Source: Salticus scenicus
Lineage: Eukaryota; Arthropoda; Arachnida; Araneae; Salticidae
Direction of reading: 5' to 3'
Assembly (NCBI GenBank): GCA_963930645.1
Contig: OZ005651.1
Coordinates: 128,567,731-128,631,730 of the forward strand
DNA: 64,000 nucleotides
Position 1 is the stretch's first letter, and each line of letters opens with the position of its first letter. The notes below the pieces were generated by a model. That model was not told the DNA's origin, searched no databases, and saw only the letters and a program-made list of their open reading frames with translations. Position numbers and translations under genes: made by a program. Below, in pieces: positions 1 to 12,069 of this stretch.

Positions 1-858
1 AGTCATATTTCTTGCAATTTCAATAACACATAAATTTTGAACAAATTGACAGTACAAATATTTACCCGAAACATCAAGATTAAAGTTTGTATGTAGAATA
101 TATGGAAGGATGAATATGAATATACATTACTGGGACGGAATGGACACGGGGAGAGAAGCAAGCAAAAACAGTCCTTATTGAAAGATAGCAGAGGCAGAAG
201 TGATCAAATTGTTGGCTGGATACATTACACAAAACCACAGAATTATGATGCCAAGGACAACATTCTCCCTTTTTCAGTTACGTATTACTTAGTACATTTT
301 TTTAAAAAAATATATTGGCGATTGATTTCTTAGCCAAAAAACCGTTATTAATTTGTGAGAATCTGGCAAACTAACCTTAACTCTTGACCACAAGAATTTT
401 ATCGTTAAATATTTACTCATAGACTTTAGTTGAAAAAGTATACGTTATTTCTATTTTAAGCAGCAGATGTGCAATCTGTTCAATGTTCAAAAACGACATC
501 AGGAAACATTTTATTCTGTTTTATTTAATTGAGATGAAACGAATTGTCCTCCACAGAATTAAGCGACTGAAACCTCATCTCTTGCTTTTATTTTTTTTAT
601 TAAAAGAAATAGAGATATAATGGCTTGCTCTTTTGGAATAAAGAATGAAACCGCATATATTAATTCGCTTTTTATAAAGATAGAAAATGAATTGGGAAAG
701 AAATAAATTTATCAGAAATGTAGTACATAATTTAGAATATGTGATTTTCGATATCACATATGTCTACGCTGTTACTCATGTTCAACTCATGTAGCACATT
801 ATTTCTTGCTGATAAAATTGAGAAATAATTCATTTCTAAATATAAAGTTTGTATATAT
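1..858. other. AT-rich DNA, nothing recognised
   Basis: No convincing coding frame, repeat or RNA gene is visible. The one short minus-strand frame near 575-757 has low-complexity composition and no recognisable motif. Confidence 0.5.
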
Positions 859-860
859 AT

Positions 861-1558
861 ACCGGGTGTTCCATAAGTCTGTAGACATTTTAAAAATTCA
901 TAAAATTTGAAGGAATTGGTAGAAATGAACGCGGTTTGCGAAAAAGTTATTCTCGAGTAGGGGAATTTTCTTTCTTTCTTTCTTTCTTTTTTTTTTTGAG
1001 GAGGGGGGGGGGGGAAGAAAAATAGTTAAAATTTTTGTCGATAGAGGGCGTTGCATGGATGCGTAACGAGAAATATTCAAATCAGAGCTCAGTAATTTGC
1101 AAGATTTTACGATTGACACATCTTATTTCTTATTTTGTCTCCTAATTGCGCAAACATGAAGTTTTAATTGCGATTATGACTTGGTTGATAAAGCTTTATT
1201 GGTGAAGATGTTTTCCCTCAGGTAAGAACAGCCGGCCGACTGACCCCACAGTTAGCGGTGTTGTAACTCGTTTGCAAAGTGTAATTTGTGGTTATGGCGG
1301 ACACATAGCATAGGTTTTCTATGTCTGTAAACATTTGCATGCAAATAAATATAGTTTTTCATGGATGTGTGATCTGTTCACATACAGCGCCCTCCATCGA
1401 CAAAAATTTTAACAATTGCTTTTTTTTCTTTAGCAAAAAGAAAAAAATCCCCCCCCCCCTTCAAGAGAGTAACATTTTCCCAAACCGCGTTTAATTCTAC
1501 CAATTCTTACAATTTTTATGAATTTTTAAAATGTCTACAGACTCATGGGACACCCAGT
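861..1558. mobile_element. Mariner-type MITE with long terminal inverted repeats
   Basis: The left end reads CCGGGTGTTCCATAAGTC and the right end is its near complement (GACTCATGGGACACCC). The inverted similarity continues for roughly 180-200 bp on each side, through a shared GTCTACAG block, a homopolymeric purine/pyrimidine patch and an AGGGCG block. A TA dinucleotide borders both ends, as expected of Tc1/mariner insertion. The middle, about 1080-1380, has no transposase similarity that I can see, so this is a non-autonomous copy of about 0.7 kb. The short minus frame at 898-1119 runs through the left repeat and is not a gene. Confidence 0.82.
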
Positions 1559-1663
1559 ATACAAATGCAAATTTCTGACTTTATGAGACATTTTCGAATT
1601 ATTGATTCTAAAAGTAAAAGTTTTATTTCCATAAATAGGTCATTTTAATTGAACATTTCTGTA

Positions 1664-1900
1664 CTGCTGAGGTAAAGGATACCATGTCCAATTTGTGAAA
1701 AAAGTCAGCACCATGTTCTTTATGTGCGTTTTTTGATTTACATAGAGGCTTTAAGCACTAATGTCCAGTTACTATAAAGGACATAACACAGTGGAAAATA
1801 AAACTACGTCCATTTTTTTTTTATTAATGACATTGTAGCTCATTAAAGGCATGATTGTAACACTTTTCACAAAAGGACATGGCGTCCTTTACCTCCGGGG
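1664..1900. mobile_element. Short TA-flanked MITE
   Basis: Terminal inverted repeats of about 30 bp: the left begins CTGCTGAGGTAAAGGATACC and the right ends in the complement of CCCCGGAGGTAAAGGACGCC. TA flanks both ends (1662-1663 and 1901-1902). At 237 bp it has no coding capacity. Tc1/mariner superfamily is inferred from the TA duplication. Confidence 0.78.
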
Positions 1901-1902
1901 TA

Positions 1903-2005
1903 TAGATTTATATTTTAATTAAATATGTCCAGTTAAACAATAACAAAAATACTGATGATTTATGTAAATATTGTTATCCTGTAAGAAATTATGCATTGCT
2001 TGTGT

Positions 2006-2036
<31 letters not shown>

Positions 2037-2679
2037 GATAAATTTTTATCTTCATCTTTGAAGAATTGTAAACTAGTTTAAACATTTTTACGAAATTTTG
2101 TGCGAATAAAACTGATAATATTTTCGGTAACAAGTTTCATATTTGTGCTATTTTCAAGCATGTCAAATATACCCGATCCCTTTTAATATTAATCTAATGA
2201 TGTCTAAAATTTCAGGCAAACAAAATTCAATGTAATATATAAGTTCGAATACCTTTTTAATTAAATACTCCGCGTACAGCATTTATCAAAGATCAAGTGG
2301 TTTATGTATTTTGTCACCTATTAATTGTAATTTCCCCTCTGGATACACAGAACATCATATCAATTCTGATTTAAATACTGCAATTATTAAGTGGTTAAAA
2401 TAAATAAATAAATAATAAATAATAACAGCCCGAGAAAAGGAGTCACCTGTGCACTCATATCTGATGAAAACTTTTTTATCTAAAGTTACACACTTGATAA
2501 TTTCTTTTCATTTGAACCAAAATATTGTGAAGTAAATACTGAATGATAAAAGAACAGAAACAATTTCTGGTTTCAGATAATTATGTGTTGCGTTGACGAA
2601 GATAATTTATCATTTTGTCACGTTAAGTTTTAGAGGATGATAACTTTGCAGCTCTGAATTTTCAAATGATTATAATTCT
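1903..2679. other. AT-rich spacer with AAAT microsatellites
   Basis: Contains an (AAAT)n run near 2010-2036 and a shorter one near 2400-2425. No gene or transposon end recognised. Confidence 0.5.
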
Positions 2680-3170
2680 AAAGTTGAAAGTCCATATTAT
2701 CGTTGATTCAATATAAACTGATTTATTTATGTGGCTAAAAAAAGGTTTCACGAAACTGTACCGAGAGAAAGACAATGAATTTTTTTTTTCAATCAAGTTT
2801 TGAAATAACTTCTACTTAAGAGAAAATTTTTGATAAAATAATGCAAATTAAAATTCAATTTTAGTATGTCACACTATGTTATAGTTTTTATGTTTTTAAA
2901 TATATTTTAGCAAATGAATCTAATTGTACAATTGTATGTCTATATTATCGTTGATTCAATACAAATAAATTAATTTATGTGGTTAAAAAAATTTTCACGA
3001 AACATTACTGAGAGAAAGAAAAAGAAATTTCTTTTTTTTTTTCACCTAACTTCTAAAATAACTTGTATTTAAGAGGTAATTTTTGATAAAATTATGTAAA
3101 TTAAAATTCTATTTTAGTATATTACACTATATTGCAATCTTTCGTGTTTTTAAATGTATTTTAGCAAGAT
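2680..3170. repeat. Tandem duplication, two diverged ~250-bp units
   Basis: Unit one (about 2680-2927) and unit two (about 2928-3170) align along their length. Both contain TATTATCGTTGATTCAATA near the start, an oligo-T patch in the middle, the block TTTTTGATAAAAT, and end with a TATTTTAGCAA block. They differ by substitutions and small indels, so the duplication is old. Confidence 0.8.
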
Positions 3171-3255
3171 TTTGTTCGTGAAACAGATGATTGTATTTAA
3201 TGTTCTTTATAATGTCAACCTTTGAAAGGTTGGAATTTCAAAATTCTTTTTCTTG

Positions 3256-3256
<1 letters not shown>

Positions 3257-3308
<52 letters not shown>
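3257..3308. repeat. (CA)n microsatellite followed by poly-A
   Basis: About 25 uninterrupted CA units run directly into an A tract. Confidence 0.97.
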
Positions 3309-3325
<17 letters not shown>

Positions 3326-4074
3326 TGATAAAATGAAATTTATTTATTTATTTTTAAATGTTAGCATGTGTGTATTTTCTTCCAGGTTTATCAAGTAATC
3401 TTGAAAATGAATGAGGGATTTTATTTTGCTTTAAACGAGAGAAAGTAGAAATTCTTGTAGCCTGAAAGTTTTGGTGACTGTACTGGATAGGGGAGATTAA
3501 GGTGTTTAAATGTGCAAGTACACCTTAATTTAAATGTTTTTGTAAAAAATTCAAGCATTTCAATTTCAACCTTATATTTCAATGACTTTATTCGATTGCC
3601 CATGCTTCAATTATTTTAAAATTAATTTTTTATAGCTCATTGTTTATCTTATTGTTATCAGCTAAAAGGCATTTAGTCATTGTGTTCACATTAGGAAATG
3701 CGGTTTTGGAAATATTTTAATAATTGAAATAAGACTATAACTATTAAATTTGTCGAGTGTAAAAATATTTGCCGGGAAACTCATAACGAATGCATTTATT
3801 TCCTAATTATTAGCATATTTTGAATACTAATAAATGGTACCTTACTTTGATCAAAACATGGAGATGAATGAGGCCGAGTTACAAGTTTGTTTATAACTTG
3901 ATAACAAATAGTCAGTAAATGAAAAAATAAATAAATAAAATGAACTTGGAATCATTATGAATTTCATATTAAAGGAGTTTCATTGAAACTCTTTAACTTG
4001 GGAATATATATAAATATATATATATATATGATACTTCAGCGTTATATATGTCATCTTTATCACCATTTAAATAA

Positions 4075-4330
4075 TCTGGCATGCCCTTCACTTAACTTTC
4101 TCTTATCCTGCAGACCAATACTATACAGTTTGCAGATTAAGGGTTTAAGATAATAAGTACTGTATATGAACCTTATTTGAAAACACTAGGAACAATTTTA
4201 TTTTACATTATTAGGAACAATTTTATTTTACATATACTTCTGTGTGAGAAGACTACCGCACCTAACTCCCTTTTACAAATAGTAACTACATTTATAAAGA
4301 ATTCAAGATTATTAAATTTTAAAGTTTATT
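4075..4330. repeat. Dispersed repeat, copy also at 7515-7710
   Basis: Both places carry ACTTTCTCTTATCC, then a TATACAGTTTG/TACAGGTTGG-like block, GATTAAG and AAGATAA, then a block resembling GCACCTAACTC or CGCCGTTTCATT before ACATTTATA. The overlapping 87-codon plus-strand frame (4177-4440) is inside this repeat and has no recognised domain. Confidence 0.5.
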
Positions 4331-5013
4331 TCAAATTATTTAGACAACTTTCCCGGCAACACTATTTGAAAATTACTAAATTTGATCAAACTGTTCAAGT
4401 GGACACCTATCATAGGAACTTCAATGTAGTACAAATTTAAATTTCCTATAAATATTTGTTTTTAAGTTATGCTGATAACACACATACATACAAATCAAGT
4501 GCTAAAAATTTGACTTTCATAATCAGGGTGTCTCAAAACGCAATATTATATATATATATATATATATAAAGAAAAGAAAAAGAGATGAAAATTGATCTTA
4601 AAATTACTTTGTCTACCGTGTGGGTATGAGAAATTAATTTTCAATCCTGCGCAATTTTCTTCGACATGGTAAAATGTAGTAAACCACTTACATGGAATTG
4701 CATTTAATAGAAAAGAATGATTTCGCTTGACCCTTAAATGCCTAATTATTTTTTTAATCAATTTAAAAAAGTTTTATTCTTACCTCTATTAAATCACGGA
4801 AAAATAGTTTAAAAAGTCATACTTTATTTTAACTGTGGTTTACTGCTAAAAAGTAATTTGTTGCCAGTCGGCAAACATGAGGCAATAGAGCTTCAATATT
4901 ATTCTAATAATACTTTAGAAAACAAAATTGTGTGTGTTGCCGAAAGGCAACACTCGCCATTTAAGTGTTAATTTTTTGCAGTCCTGCATATTGTGGTGGG
5001 TATAAGTTATATG
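4331..5013. other. AT-rich spacer with a weak dispersed-repeat trace
   Basis: At 4440-4545 there is a diverged copy of the repeat family seen at 8.2 and 10.5 kb (block TTATGCTGATAACACACATA, then GTGTCTCAAAACG). A (TA)n run lies at 4549-4568. The minus frame at 4546-4761 ends in this microsatellite and is judged spurious. Confidence 0.45.
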
Positions 5014-5517
5014 CACACCACCAGTGGCGGTTCTACATTAAGGGTCAACGGGGCACGGCCCCACCTAAATTTTTTCTCGATTAAAATAGTAATAATAATA
5101 ATAGTAATTCTTTTGTTTTTTATAACTGTTCAACAACATATATACAAAATAACAACGGCTATCTAACTTTTTCTTAATCTTCTTTCATTATCATTTATCT
5201 GTGAATAAATTTTTTTCAGCTGTCACAAATCACTAATGACTAACCGATTGCTACTTCCCCTCGGAGGAAGGATAGATATGGAGAGGGCGAGAGCTCGTTT
5301 AAGTGAAGCTCCAACTGTAACCGGTTCAGCCATATTGGTGCACTCAAAACATTTACGAAAAACGTGTTGGGTAGTGCAGGTCGTATTCATCTGCACAGCT
5401 GTTCCCATTGTTTCTCTGCAATTCAGTACATACATAATAGGACTCTTCAGAAAGACATCCCCCTACAGAGGAGGGTATCTCCCACGGATTAATAGAAAAT
5501 CCGTGGTATCTCCTTTG

Positions 5518-5848
5518 AGACCGAGGTCGTAGATAATTGGACTTAACACAAGCACCAATACCATTTTTGAAATTAGTTAATTTTCAGTAAATAAATATAT
5601 ATATATTATATAATGCGTTTGATAATAATAGAAAAGGATGAGAACGAAGAATAGTTAGTCAATTAAATCACCACAGAAACATACACAGGCCAAACTAAGT
5701 AACTAGTTATCTTGATTGATTTATTGATCTAAATTGATTTAATTTATATATATATGTGTAGGTAGATAGGTAGATAGAAAATTAACTAATTTAAAAAATG
5801 GTGTTGGTGCTTGGGTAAATTATTGGCCCAATTATCTACATCAGGGAG
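5518..5848. repeat. Fold-back inverted repeat inside the hAT-like element
   Basis: Arms at about 5518-5586 and 5778-5848 are complementary: GTAGATAATTGG, AAGCACCAATACCATTTTT and TTAGTTAATTTTC on the left all recur inverted on the right. The 190-bp loop holds TA and GATA-type simple repeats. It may be a small MITE, but no clear target duplication was found. Confidence 0.65.
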
Positions 5849-5937
5849 GGGGGGGGGAGGGTTGTTATTTTTTGCATTGAATATTAAAGCACCTAGTTTC
5901 ATTTCTAATTTTTTACAAAAATTTGCAATGTAAATTC

Positions 5938-5974
<37 letters not shown>

Positions 5975-6536
5975 AACAAAATTGTTTGTTTTTATTGCAT
6001 AAGAAAACAAATTGCCACAAGTAACTCCTTCAAGTGCAAGGGTTTAAAACAATTGATATGAAATAAAACAATTTTTTCATATCATTATAACTAACAGGGA
6101 TCAAGAAAACTATTTTAGAAGGGTTTTATCAACTTCTACATATTTGCCAACCTTTTAATAAAAAAAAAAAAAGTATATTTTAAAAATTGACATTTTAAAC
6201 AATATAGACTGAATTTATATAAATATATAATTGATAAAAAGGAAAATATATGAATATTTACATAAGATTTTCTAAAAATAGTAATATTCTTTAAATAAAT
6301 ACCCCATCTTTCAAATAAAATATTGAGATTATGTATATTAAAGAATTAATTTCAAATCCCAAAAATAGGACAAAGAAAATATCGCCTTACATTTGTAGCA
6401 GATTTTGCTTTATTAAGGAAAGAACAAATAAATTGTTCATAATAATTTTAAATTAAATTTTCATTAAATTTCAGATAATGAGGATCAGAATTTAGTTTTT
6501 AATTTTGTTATCTTGCTGAAATATAATATATTAAAT

Positions 6537-6603
6537 AATTAAATATATTTACACAGTCATTATGAGTGTATTACTCATAATGACTGTGTAAATATATTTA
6601 ATT
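6537..6603. repeat. Perfect 31-bp inverted repeat with 5-bp loop
   Basis: Positions 6537-6567 and 6573-6603 are exact reverse complements around the loop GTATT. The arms contain TTTACACAGTCATTATGAGT. This is the only long perfect palindrome in the window. It could extrude as a cruciform or be a very young hairpin element. Confidence 0.97.
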
Positions 6604-6701
6604 ACAAAAGCATTATTTAAAAAACCCAAACATTTAAAGTTATTTTGAGATAATTAAAATCAATATTGCAAATTTTACACTTACATTTAATAAGCCTCAC
6701 A

Positions 6702-7145
6702 GCATAGGAGCGCCACATGTTGGGAAATTTACTACAAAGTGTTATCAGGATAAAATCCCATTAAGACCCAATTAAATATAAAATTTTACGAAATTATACA
6801 CAACAGAAGATGAAATATAGCTTTATCTTAAATGGGAGTAATATGCATAGTAGCGCCACCTGATGGGCGATTTACTCCGAAATATAATCAGTACCAATTC
6901 ATATGAAGATTTAACAAAATATAAAGTTTTGTGGAATTCCGCCCATTATTTAATGAGATACAGCAATCACAAATTTTGATGACACATACATATATGCATA
7001 GTAGCGCCACCTGATGGGCGATTTACTCCGAAATATAATCAGTACCAATTCATATTAAGATTTAACTAAATATAAAGTTTTGTGGAATTTTGCCCATTAC
7101 TTAATGAGATACAGCATCCACAACTTTTGATAACACATACACGAT
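6702..7145. repeat. Tandem array, three ~150-bp units
   Basis: Units two and three (about 6844-6994 and 6995-7145) are nearly identical, both starting TGCATAGTAGCGCCACCTGA, with a period of 151. Unit one (about 6702-6843) is an older relative recognised by GCATAGGAGCGCCACATG and ATTTACT. Each unit carries TTTACTCC-type and ATATAAAxTTTT blocks in the same order. No open frame runs through the array. Confidence 0.88.
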
Positions 7146-7872
7146 ACACAGTCAGACATGCATTTTTAAAAATAGTCAAATCATTTTCAAGGCTTTACAA
7201 AACGTGTAAATGCATCAAAAATTTTCACGAATTCAATACTTTCTTCTTCTGAATAGAAGAAAATAATAAAAATCATTATTTTTATCACTATCACAGTTTC
7301 AAATAGAAAGCAACCTATGTTCTCGCCAATTTAACATAATCTTAAAAACTATATTTCTTATAAGTTTTTAGCTTTTTCAATGTGATATTTAACTTTAAAT
7401 AAGAAAGTTTTTCCAGGCCGCTGTGTTGTGTAATTTTACAGCATGAAAAAGGAAAAGAATATTTAACGATGAAATGCTCCTGCTTTTATTTCATTATAAA
7501 AAAAATTTTTACAATAATCTGGTGTGTCACTCACACGACTTTCTCTTATCCTAAAATTTAATACTATAAATACAGGTTGGAGATTAAGAGGTAAGATAAC
7601 GATGTTATGTAAACCTATGTTAAACAATTCAAATTAGGCTTCGGAAGAGATTTATATGATAATTAGTTCTGTGTTCAACCCGCCGTTTCATTAATGCACC
7701 TACATTTATATAGAATTTAATTTGGTTATTATAAAATAATTCTGTTTATTTATTAAAATTATTATTTAAAAAAATTATCTTTTATGATAATGCAGACCAT
7801 TTCCTTATTAGAGAAGTAGTATAACACCAAATATATAAAAAAAAAAAAGTCCATTTTATTCTCAATATTTAA

Positions 7873-7905
<33 letters not shown>

Positions 7906-8165
7906 TTTTTTTTGTTGTTGTTAAAAGTAAAAACAATCGATAACTTTATTTTAAATTATCGCAGATCAATGGTTCAACCATTCGTTTTAAAGGTACTGGC
8001 GAGCTCTTTTGAAAGATACCCCTCATGAAAATTTACTCCCCTCGAGGGGGGACTCCCCCCCCCCAGGGGGAAGGCGAGGCTCCTGCATACACAATATTTT
8101 TTTCCCCTGTTGACTATCTCTATTACAAAAAATATGTATTTGTTTCATTTGGTTGAGTGCAGGCT

Positions 8166-8364
8166 ATAGATGTTAAACTCTACTTACCTGCAATTTCCCC
8201 CATAGACGTAATGTATTTGAATACTTTTGAGTGTCCCTGTACACGAACCATTTGCTTGATCTTAACGAAAAGTTTAGTGTGGCATCCTTATATGATACAA
8301 ATTTAGAATACCAAGTTTGAACTTTCTGCCATAATTTGTTTGTGAGATAGGCTGATAACAGACA

Positions 8365-8402
<38 letters not shown>

Positions 8403-8530
8403 TACACACAGACCATTTGCTAAAAACATGATTTTCATATTCAGGGGACCTCAGAACATGTAAATATAACAAAAACTCGCGTTCGAAATTTTGACCCAAA
8501 AACAATACTTATGGGTAAGAGAAAGTAAAA
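8166..8530. repeat. Dispersed repeat family R1, copy 1, with (CA)n
   Basis: Aligns with 10480-10855: GTTAAACT, AATTTCxCCCA, CTGTACACGAACCATTTGCT, TTTAGAATAC, then a CAGACA/CA-rich stretch, GCTAAAAA, and a tail ending AGAAAGTAAA. The CA microsatellite is at 8366-8398. The minus frame at 8173-8505 (110 codons, with a cysteine/valine run from the CA tract) lies wholly within the repeat. It may be a remnant of an unrecognised element protein, but I see no domain. Confidence 0.7.
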
Positions 8531-9239
8531 ATAAAGATTGATACACTAAACAAAAAATATTTCTCAGTATTTTTGAAGGATAAACCGGGATTTATACCGT
8601 TTTTTCGTGCATTTAACACTAACGGCAATAGAATTTAAGCGAATGTTTTGGGTGCACAGTTAAAGGGACACGAGTTAAAGGGACCTGATACAGTTACTTC
8701 ACTCTTTCTCCATTGAAAACCGGCTCTCGCCGTCTCCATTCTTATCCTTCCTCCGAGTACTTCCCTTCCTTATCTAAGAGAATGGGGCCGTTTACAGTCG
8801 GCGAGTCGGCCCGAAATTGGCGTGTTTATTTGTACAGTTTATTCTACTAGAAAAGCGGGTTGACACATTTGGCGACGAACTGCTTTATCAGTGTTAGCTC
8901 GCTGAAATTTTGTCATTGATGGGCCCACAATGAGTGGCCCTTGGAAACAAAACTATAGAGAAAAAAAACTGTCTCTTTTAAAATATGTTTTCCATACAAT
9001 TCGCCGACAAAATTTGGCGACTTCTGCATTACTTTTTTTTCCTCATTGATTTTTCGGTGCATTTTTTAGAGTTATATATGACGGTTTAAAATTTTAGTGT
9101 TTAAAAAAGAAATCTGGTAATAGCCAAAAATATTTTCTAGATTAGCCTTTGAGATAAAAGCTCGTATAAGAATTTAAGACCTCTTTAGCTAAAGTATTTT
9201 GAATTTAAATGGGGTAAAAAAATCAAAATGAAAAGAAAA

Positions 9240-9273
<34 letters not shown>

Positions 9274-9779
9274 CAGAATAGTGTACTAAAACTTTTATGC
9301 AAATAAATTGCAAAATTTTTAGATAAATAATTAATGGATTTACATGGATAAATGGATTAAATATCTGTATAAAATTGTGATTTATTACTATTATTAAATG
9401 ATTTTTCTTTTAAATACGATTTAATAGAAACATCCGCAATGTTCCTTTTTTTTTTTTTTTTTTTTTTTCTAAAGATGGTAGGCCATTTTATTTATTTATT
9501 TATTGGAAATTAATTTAAATTATCTAAAATTAAGCTTTTAAAGTGAGAAACATGTTTTTTTTTTTTTCTTTTTAAATATGTATCCACATTACATTAATCA
9601 CGACTTTCTAATTTCCAATATAACTTCTTACAGATTTGTTAAGGTTTATTTTATTTATTTTTTAAGATAAGAAACATGAATATAACACTTGAAATTCTAT
9701 AATTAAAAGACTTAGGGATATAATTAGCATAAACTAAATAATATTACACGCTGAGACATTTGAATTTAAATTTTAATGG

Positions 9780-9917
9780 TGTGTAGTGTTAGGGTTAAAG
9801 CCAGTTGACTAAAAGAGGGTCCTAGACCTGAGTGGTGTACTCTCTGTAGAGAGTCTTTCTAAGTGTTACATAGCCCTTATTTATGTGAGTTTTGGAGAAA
9901 ACCATAGAAAACTCCAA
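9780..9917 (-). mobile_element. SINE-A 3' part, degenerate
   Basis: Read on the minus strand it gives GTTTTCTCCAAAACTC, ATAAATA, GGGCTA, TCTAGGACCCT and a GTCAACTGGCTTTAACCCTA block, matching the 3' body of the SINE at 25798-26036. The tRNA-like head is missing. Confidence 0.7.
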
Positions 9918-10106
9918 ATGCGTATGTCGACAAAAGCGACTTGTTATCGAACTTGGCAATTTCCATCTACCAGCTTTCATATATTTAAATTTTGATATTC
10001 CATTGATCAGAACATTGCAGAATTTTGCAATTGTAGTTATAAAACTTTAATTTTTGAGATAATTTTATGCAATTTTTTCCATGGTGTTGAATTTAAGATT
10101 CGCCAT

Positions 10107-10140
<34 letters not shown>

Positions 10141-10479
10141 GAAATTTCGTTTTACATCCCACTTTAATAATGTTTGTTTTCATGTTTGTATAATGAATAA
10201 ATAGTATTAATGTTAAATTACGCATCATAAGATGGATCGGGCCCCACCTATGAAAATTTGCACGAGCCGCCACTGCATACCACATTCTGTACTAAATTAA
10301 GTCCTATATGAAAAACCCATAACACAACCTGAAATCCCTTTCCAGCAATTTGCATGTATAATCCAATATATCCAAATGCTTTTGGGTAGCCTTTTAAACG
10401 ATTTATAAATGATGTCCATACCATATTTTACACAAAACATACTTTTATGGATATAAAAATAAATGCTCATTTCAGTTTG

Positions 10480-10855
10480 TTTTGTGCAGCCTATAGATGT
10501 TAAACTGTAACTACCAGAAATTTCTCCCAAAGAAGTAACGGTATTTGAGTTCACTTGGATGTCACTGTACACGAACCATTTGCTTGGTCTCAACGAAAAG
10601 GTTAGTGTAGCATCAATATATGATACAGATTTAGAATACTGAATTTTGTCTTCCTGCTGCCTTTTGTTCTTGAGATATGCTGTTAATTGACACCCACCCA
10701 CTTACCAACTGCTAAAAATCTTTTTTTTTTTTTTTTTTTTCTTTAAGTTTAAGGCACCTCAAAACGTTTAAGTATATCAAAAACTCAATTTCAAAAATTT
10801 GTTCACAGAACAGTGCTTTCTTTATTATATGTGGGTAACAGAAAGTAAAAAAAAA
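10480..10855. repeat. Dispersed repeat family R1, copy 2
   Basis: Same block order as the copy at 8166-8530, including CTGTACACGAACCATTTGCT and the tail with AGAAAGTAAAA. A T run replaces the CA tract. The minus frames at 10297-10701 and 10712-10912 lie mainly in this repeat; no domain recognised. Confidence 0.7.
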
Positions 10856-10859
10856 GGAA

Positions 10860-11415
10860 AAATAAAATGTAATTTTTATACCCATGTTTTTGTAACATGT
10901 GCAAATAGCCAAAAATTAGGCTTCAGAAAGACATTATTTAAGGTACAAAAATCGTAAATCAGAAAACTTTGCGTAATTTTTTCTCCAAGGTAAACATACT
11001 AGCTAAAAATTTAAGAAGCAATATATTTAGCTACGAATGAATATTTGAGTTGGCAGATATTCAAGAGCAAACGCAACAAGATCAGCTGTTTTTGCAGAGA
11101 AAACAAAAAAAAGTTAATACGCATTTTTATCGTAGTGCGGAGAAGTTTTACGTTTACATAACAATTTGTTTGTTAAAGCTAATTTTGATAATCTGTCTCC
11201 AAATAGATAATGTGTATTGGAACTGTATTTCTTATTACATATTTTATTAGTTTCAAAAATACAGCTTGAGAACTAAGCTCAAATTAAATAGCGTCAAATG
11301 CTGAATGAAAAATAAATATTCAATCACATTTTTGTCGAAATAAATATAATCTACCGGAAAAACGGGAATTAAGTAATATTATAAGAATGAAATATTCAAT
11401 TATCTTTTAATGACT
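10860..11415. other. AT-rich spacer, nothing recognised
   Basis: A 66-codon plus frame (11050-11250) has no motif and sits in AT-rich sequence. No transposon ends seen. Confidence 0.45.
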
Positions 11416-11589
11416 ATATTTGTATATCTATATATATATAAAATCGTTTGTCCTGAGTGAGTCAGTGAGTGATTCGTCATCGCCCAGCCCAAACCCCTGG
11501 ACCTAGAAGCATGAAATTTGTTGAAATATTCCTTCTGTGATGTAGACATTCACTAAGAAGCGATTTTACAAAATTCACCCCTCAAAGGG

Positions 11590-12065
11590 AGGGGGGAGTG
11601 AGGGTATAACGAAATTTAACAAAATCCTACGTATCTCAAACAAAAAACAGATATCCGTAAAGTTTTTGCTTTAAAATATAGCTAACACAAATATCTAAAA
11701 ACCAATTTCGGGAACTGTAGAAATTCGGTCTTCAACGGGAGGGGGAGAAGGGGGGCAAAACGGGATTTCACATATTCCTATATATCTCAAACAAACAAAC
11801 AAACAAAAAAAATATACGTGAAATTTTTGCTCTAAAATATAGCTAATACAAATACCTAATAACCAATTACTGGAATTTTAGAAATTCAGCCCCTAAAGGC
11901 GGGGAGCGGGCAAAACGTGATTTCAAATAATCCTTTATATCGCAAACAAACAAACAAGCAAACAAAAAAAGATATATTTGAGATATTTGCTCTAAAATAT
12001 AGCTCACACAAATATCTAAAAACTAATTTCTGGAATTTTAGAAATTCGTCCCAGGTGGGGGGGCT
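11590..12065. repeat. Minisatellite block 1, ~160-190-bp units
   Basis: Three units share ATCTCAAAC or ATCGCAAAC, then TTTTGCTxTAAAATATAGCTAA, then AAATAxCTAAxAACCAAT, GAAATTC and a G-rich patch. The frames that cross it in both directions are repeat shadows. Confidence 0.85.
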
Positions 12066-12069
12066 ATGG

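Larger units (their letters stand above)
5022..10275. mobile_element. hAT-like composite element with 8-bp target duplication
   Basis: The left end is CAGTGGCGGTTC and the right end is the complement of CAGTGGCGGCTCG, a typical hAT-style terminus. It is bordered by CACACCAC (5014-5021) and CATACCAC (10276-10283), an 8-bp duplication with one mismatch, the hAT hallmark. Subterminal inverted similarity links 5250-5360 with 8640-8770 (CGGAGGAAGGATA block, GGCGAGAGC block and a GTGCACxCAAAACATT block). No transposase frame is visible in 5.25 kb. The interior holds later repeats, a SINE piece and long T or A runs (about 9246-9273 and 10111-10137). The two overlapping frames near 5223-5532 lie in the subterminal repeat and are not judged genes. 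Confidence 0.65.

Noticed and set aside
5223..5532. Overlapping frames of 70 and 98 codons on opposite strands
   Set aside because: They lie in the subterminal repeat of the hAT-like element, which recurs inverted at 8640-8770, and show no domain.
8173..8505. 110-codon minus-strand frame
   Set aside because: It runs through repeat R1 and a CA microsatellite (giving a Cys/Val run). The related copy at 10.5 kb has a different frame structure.
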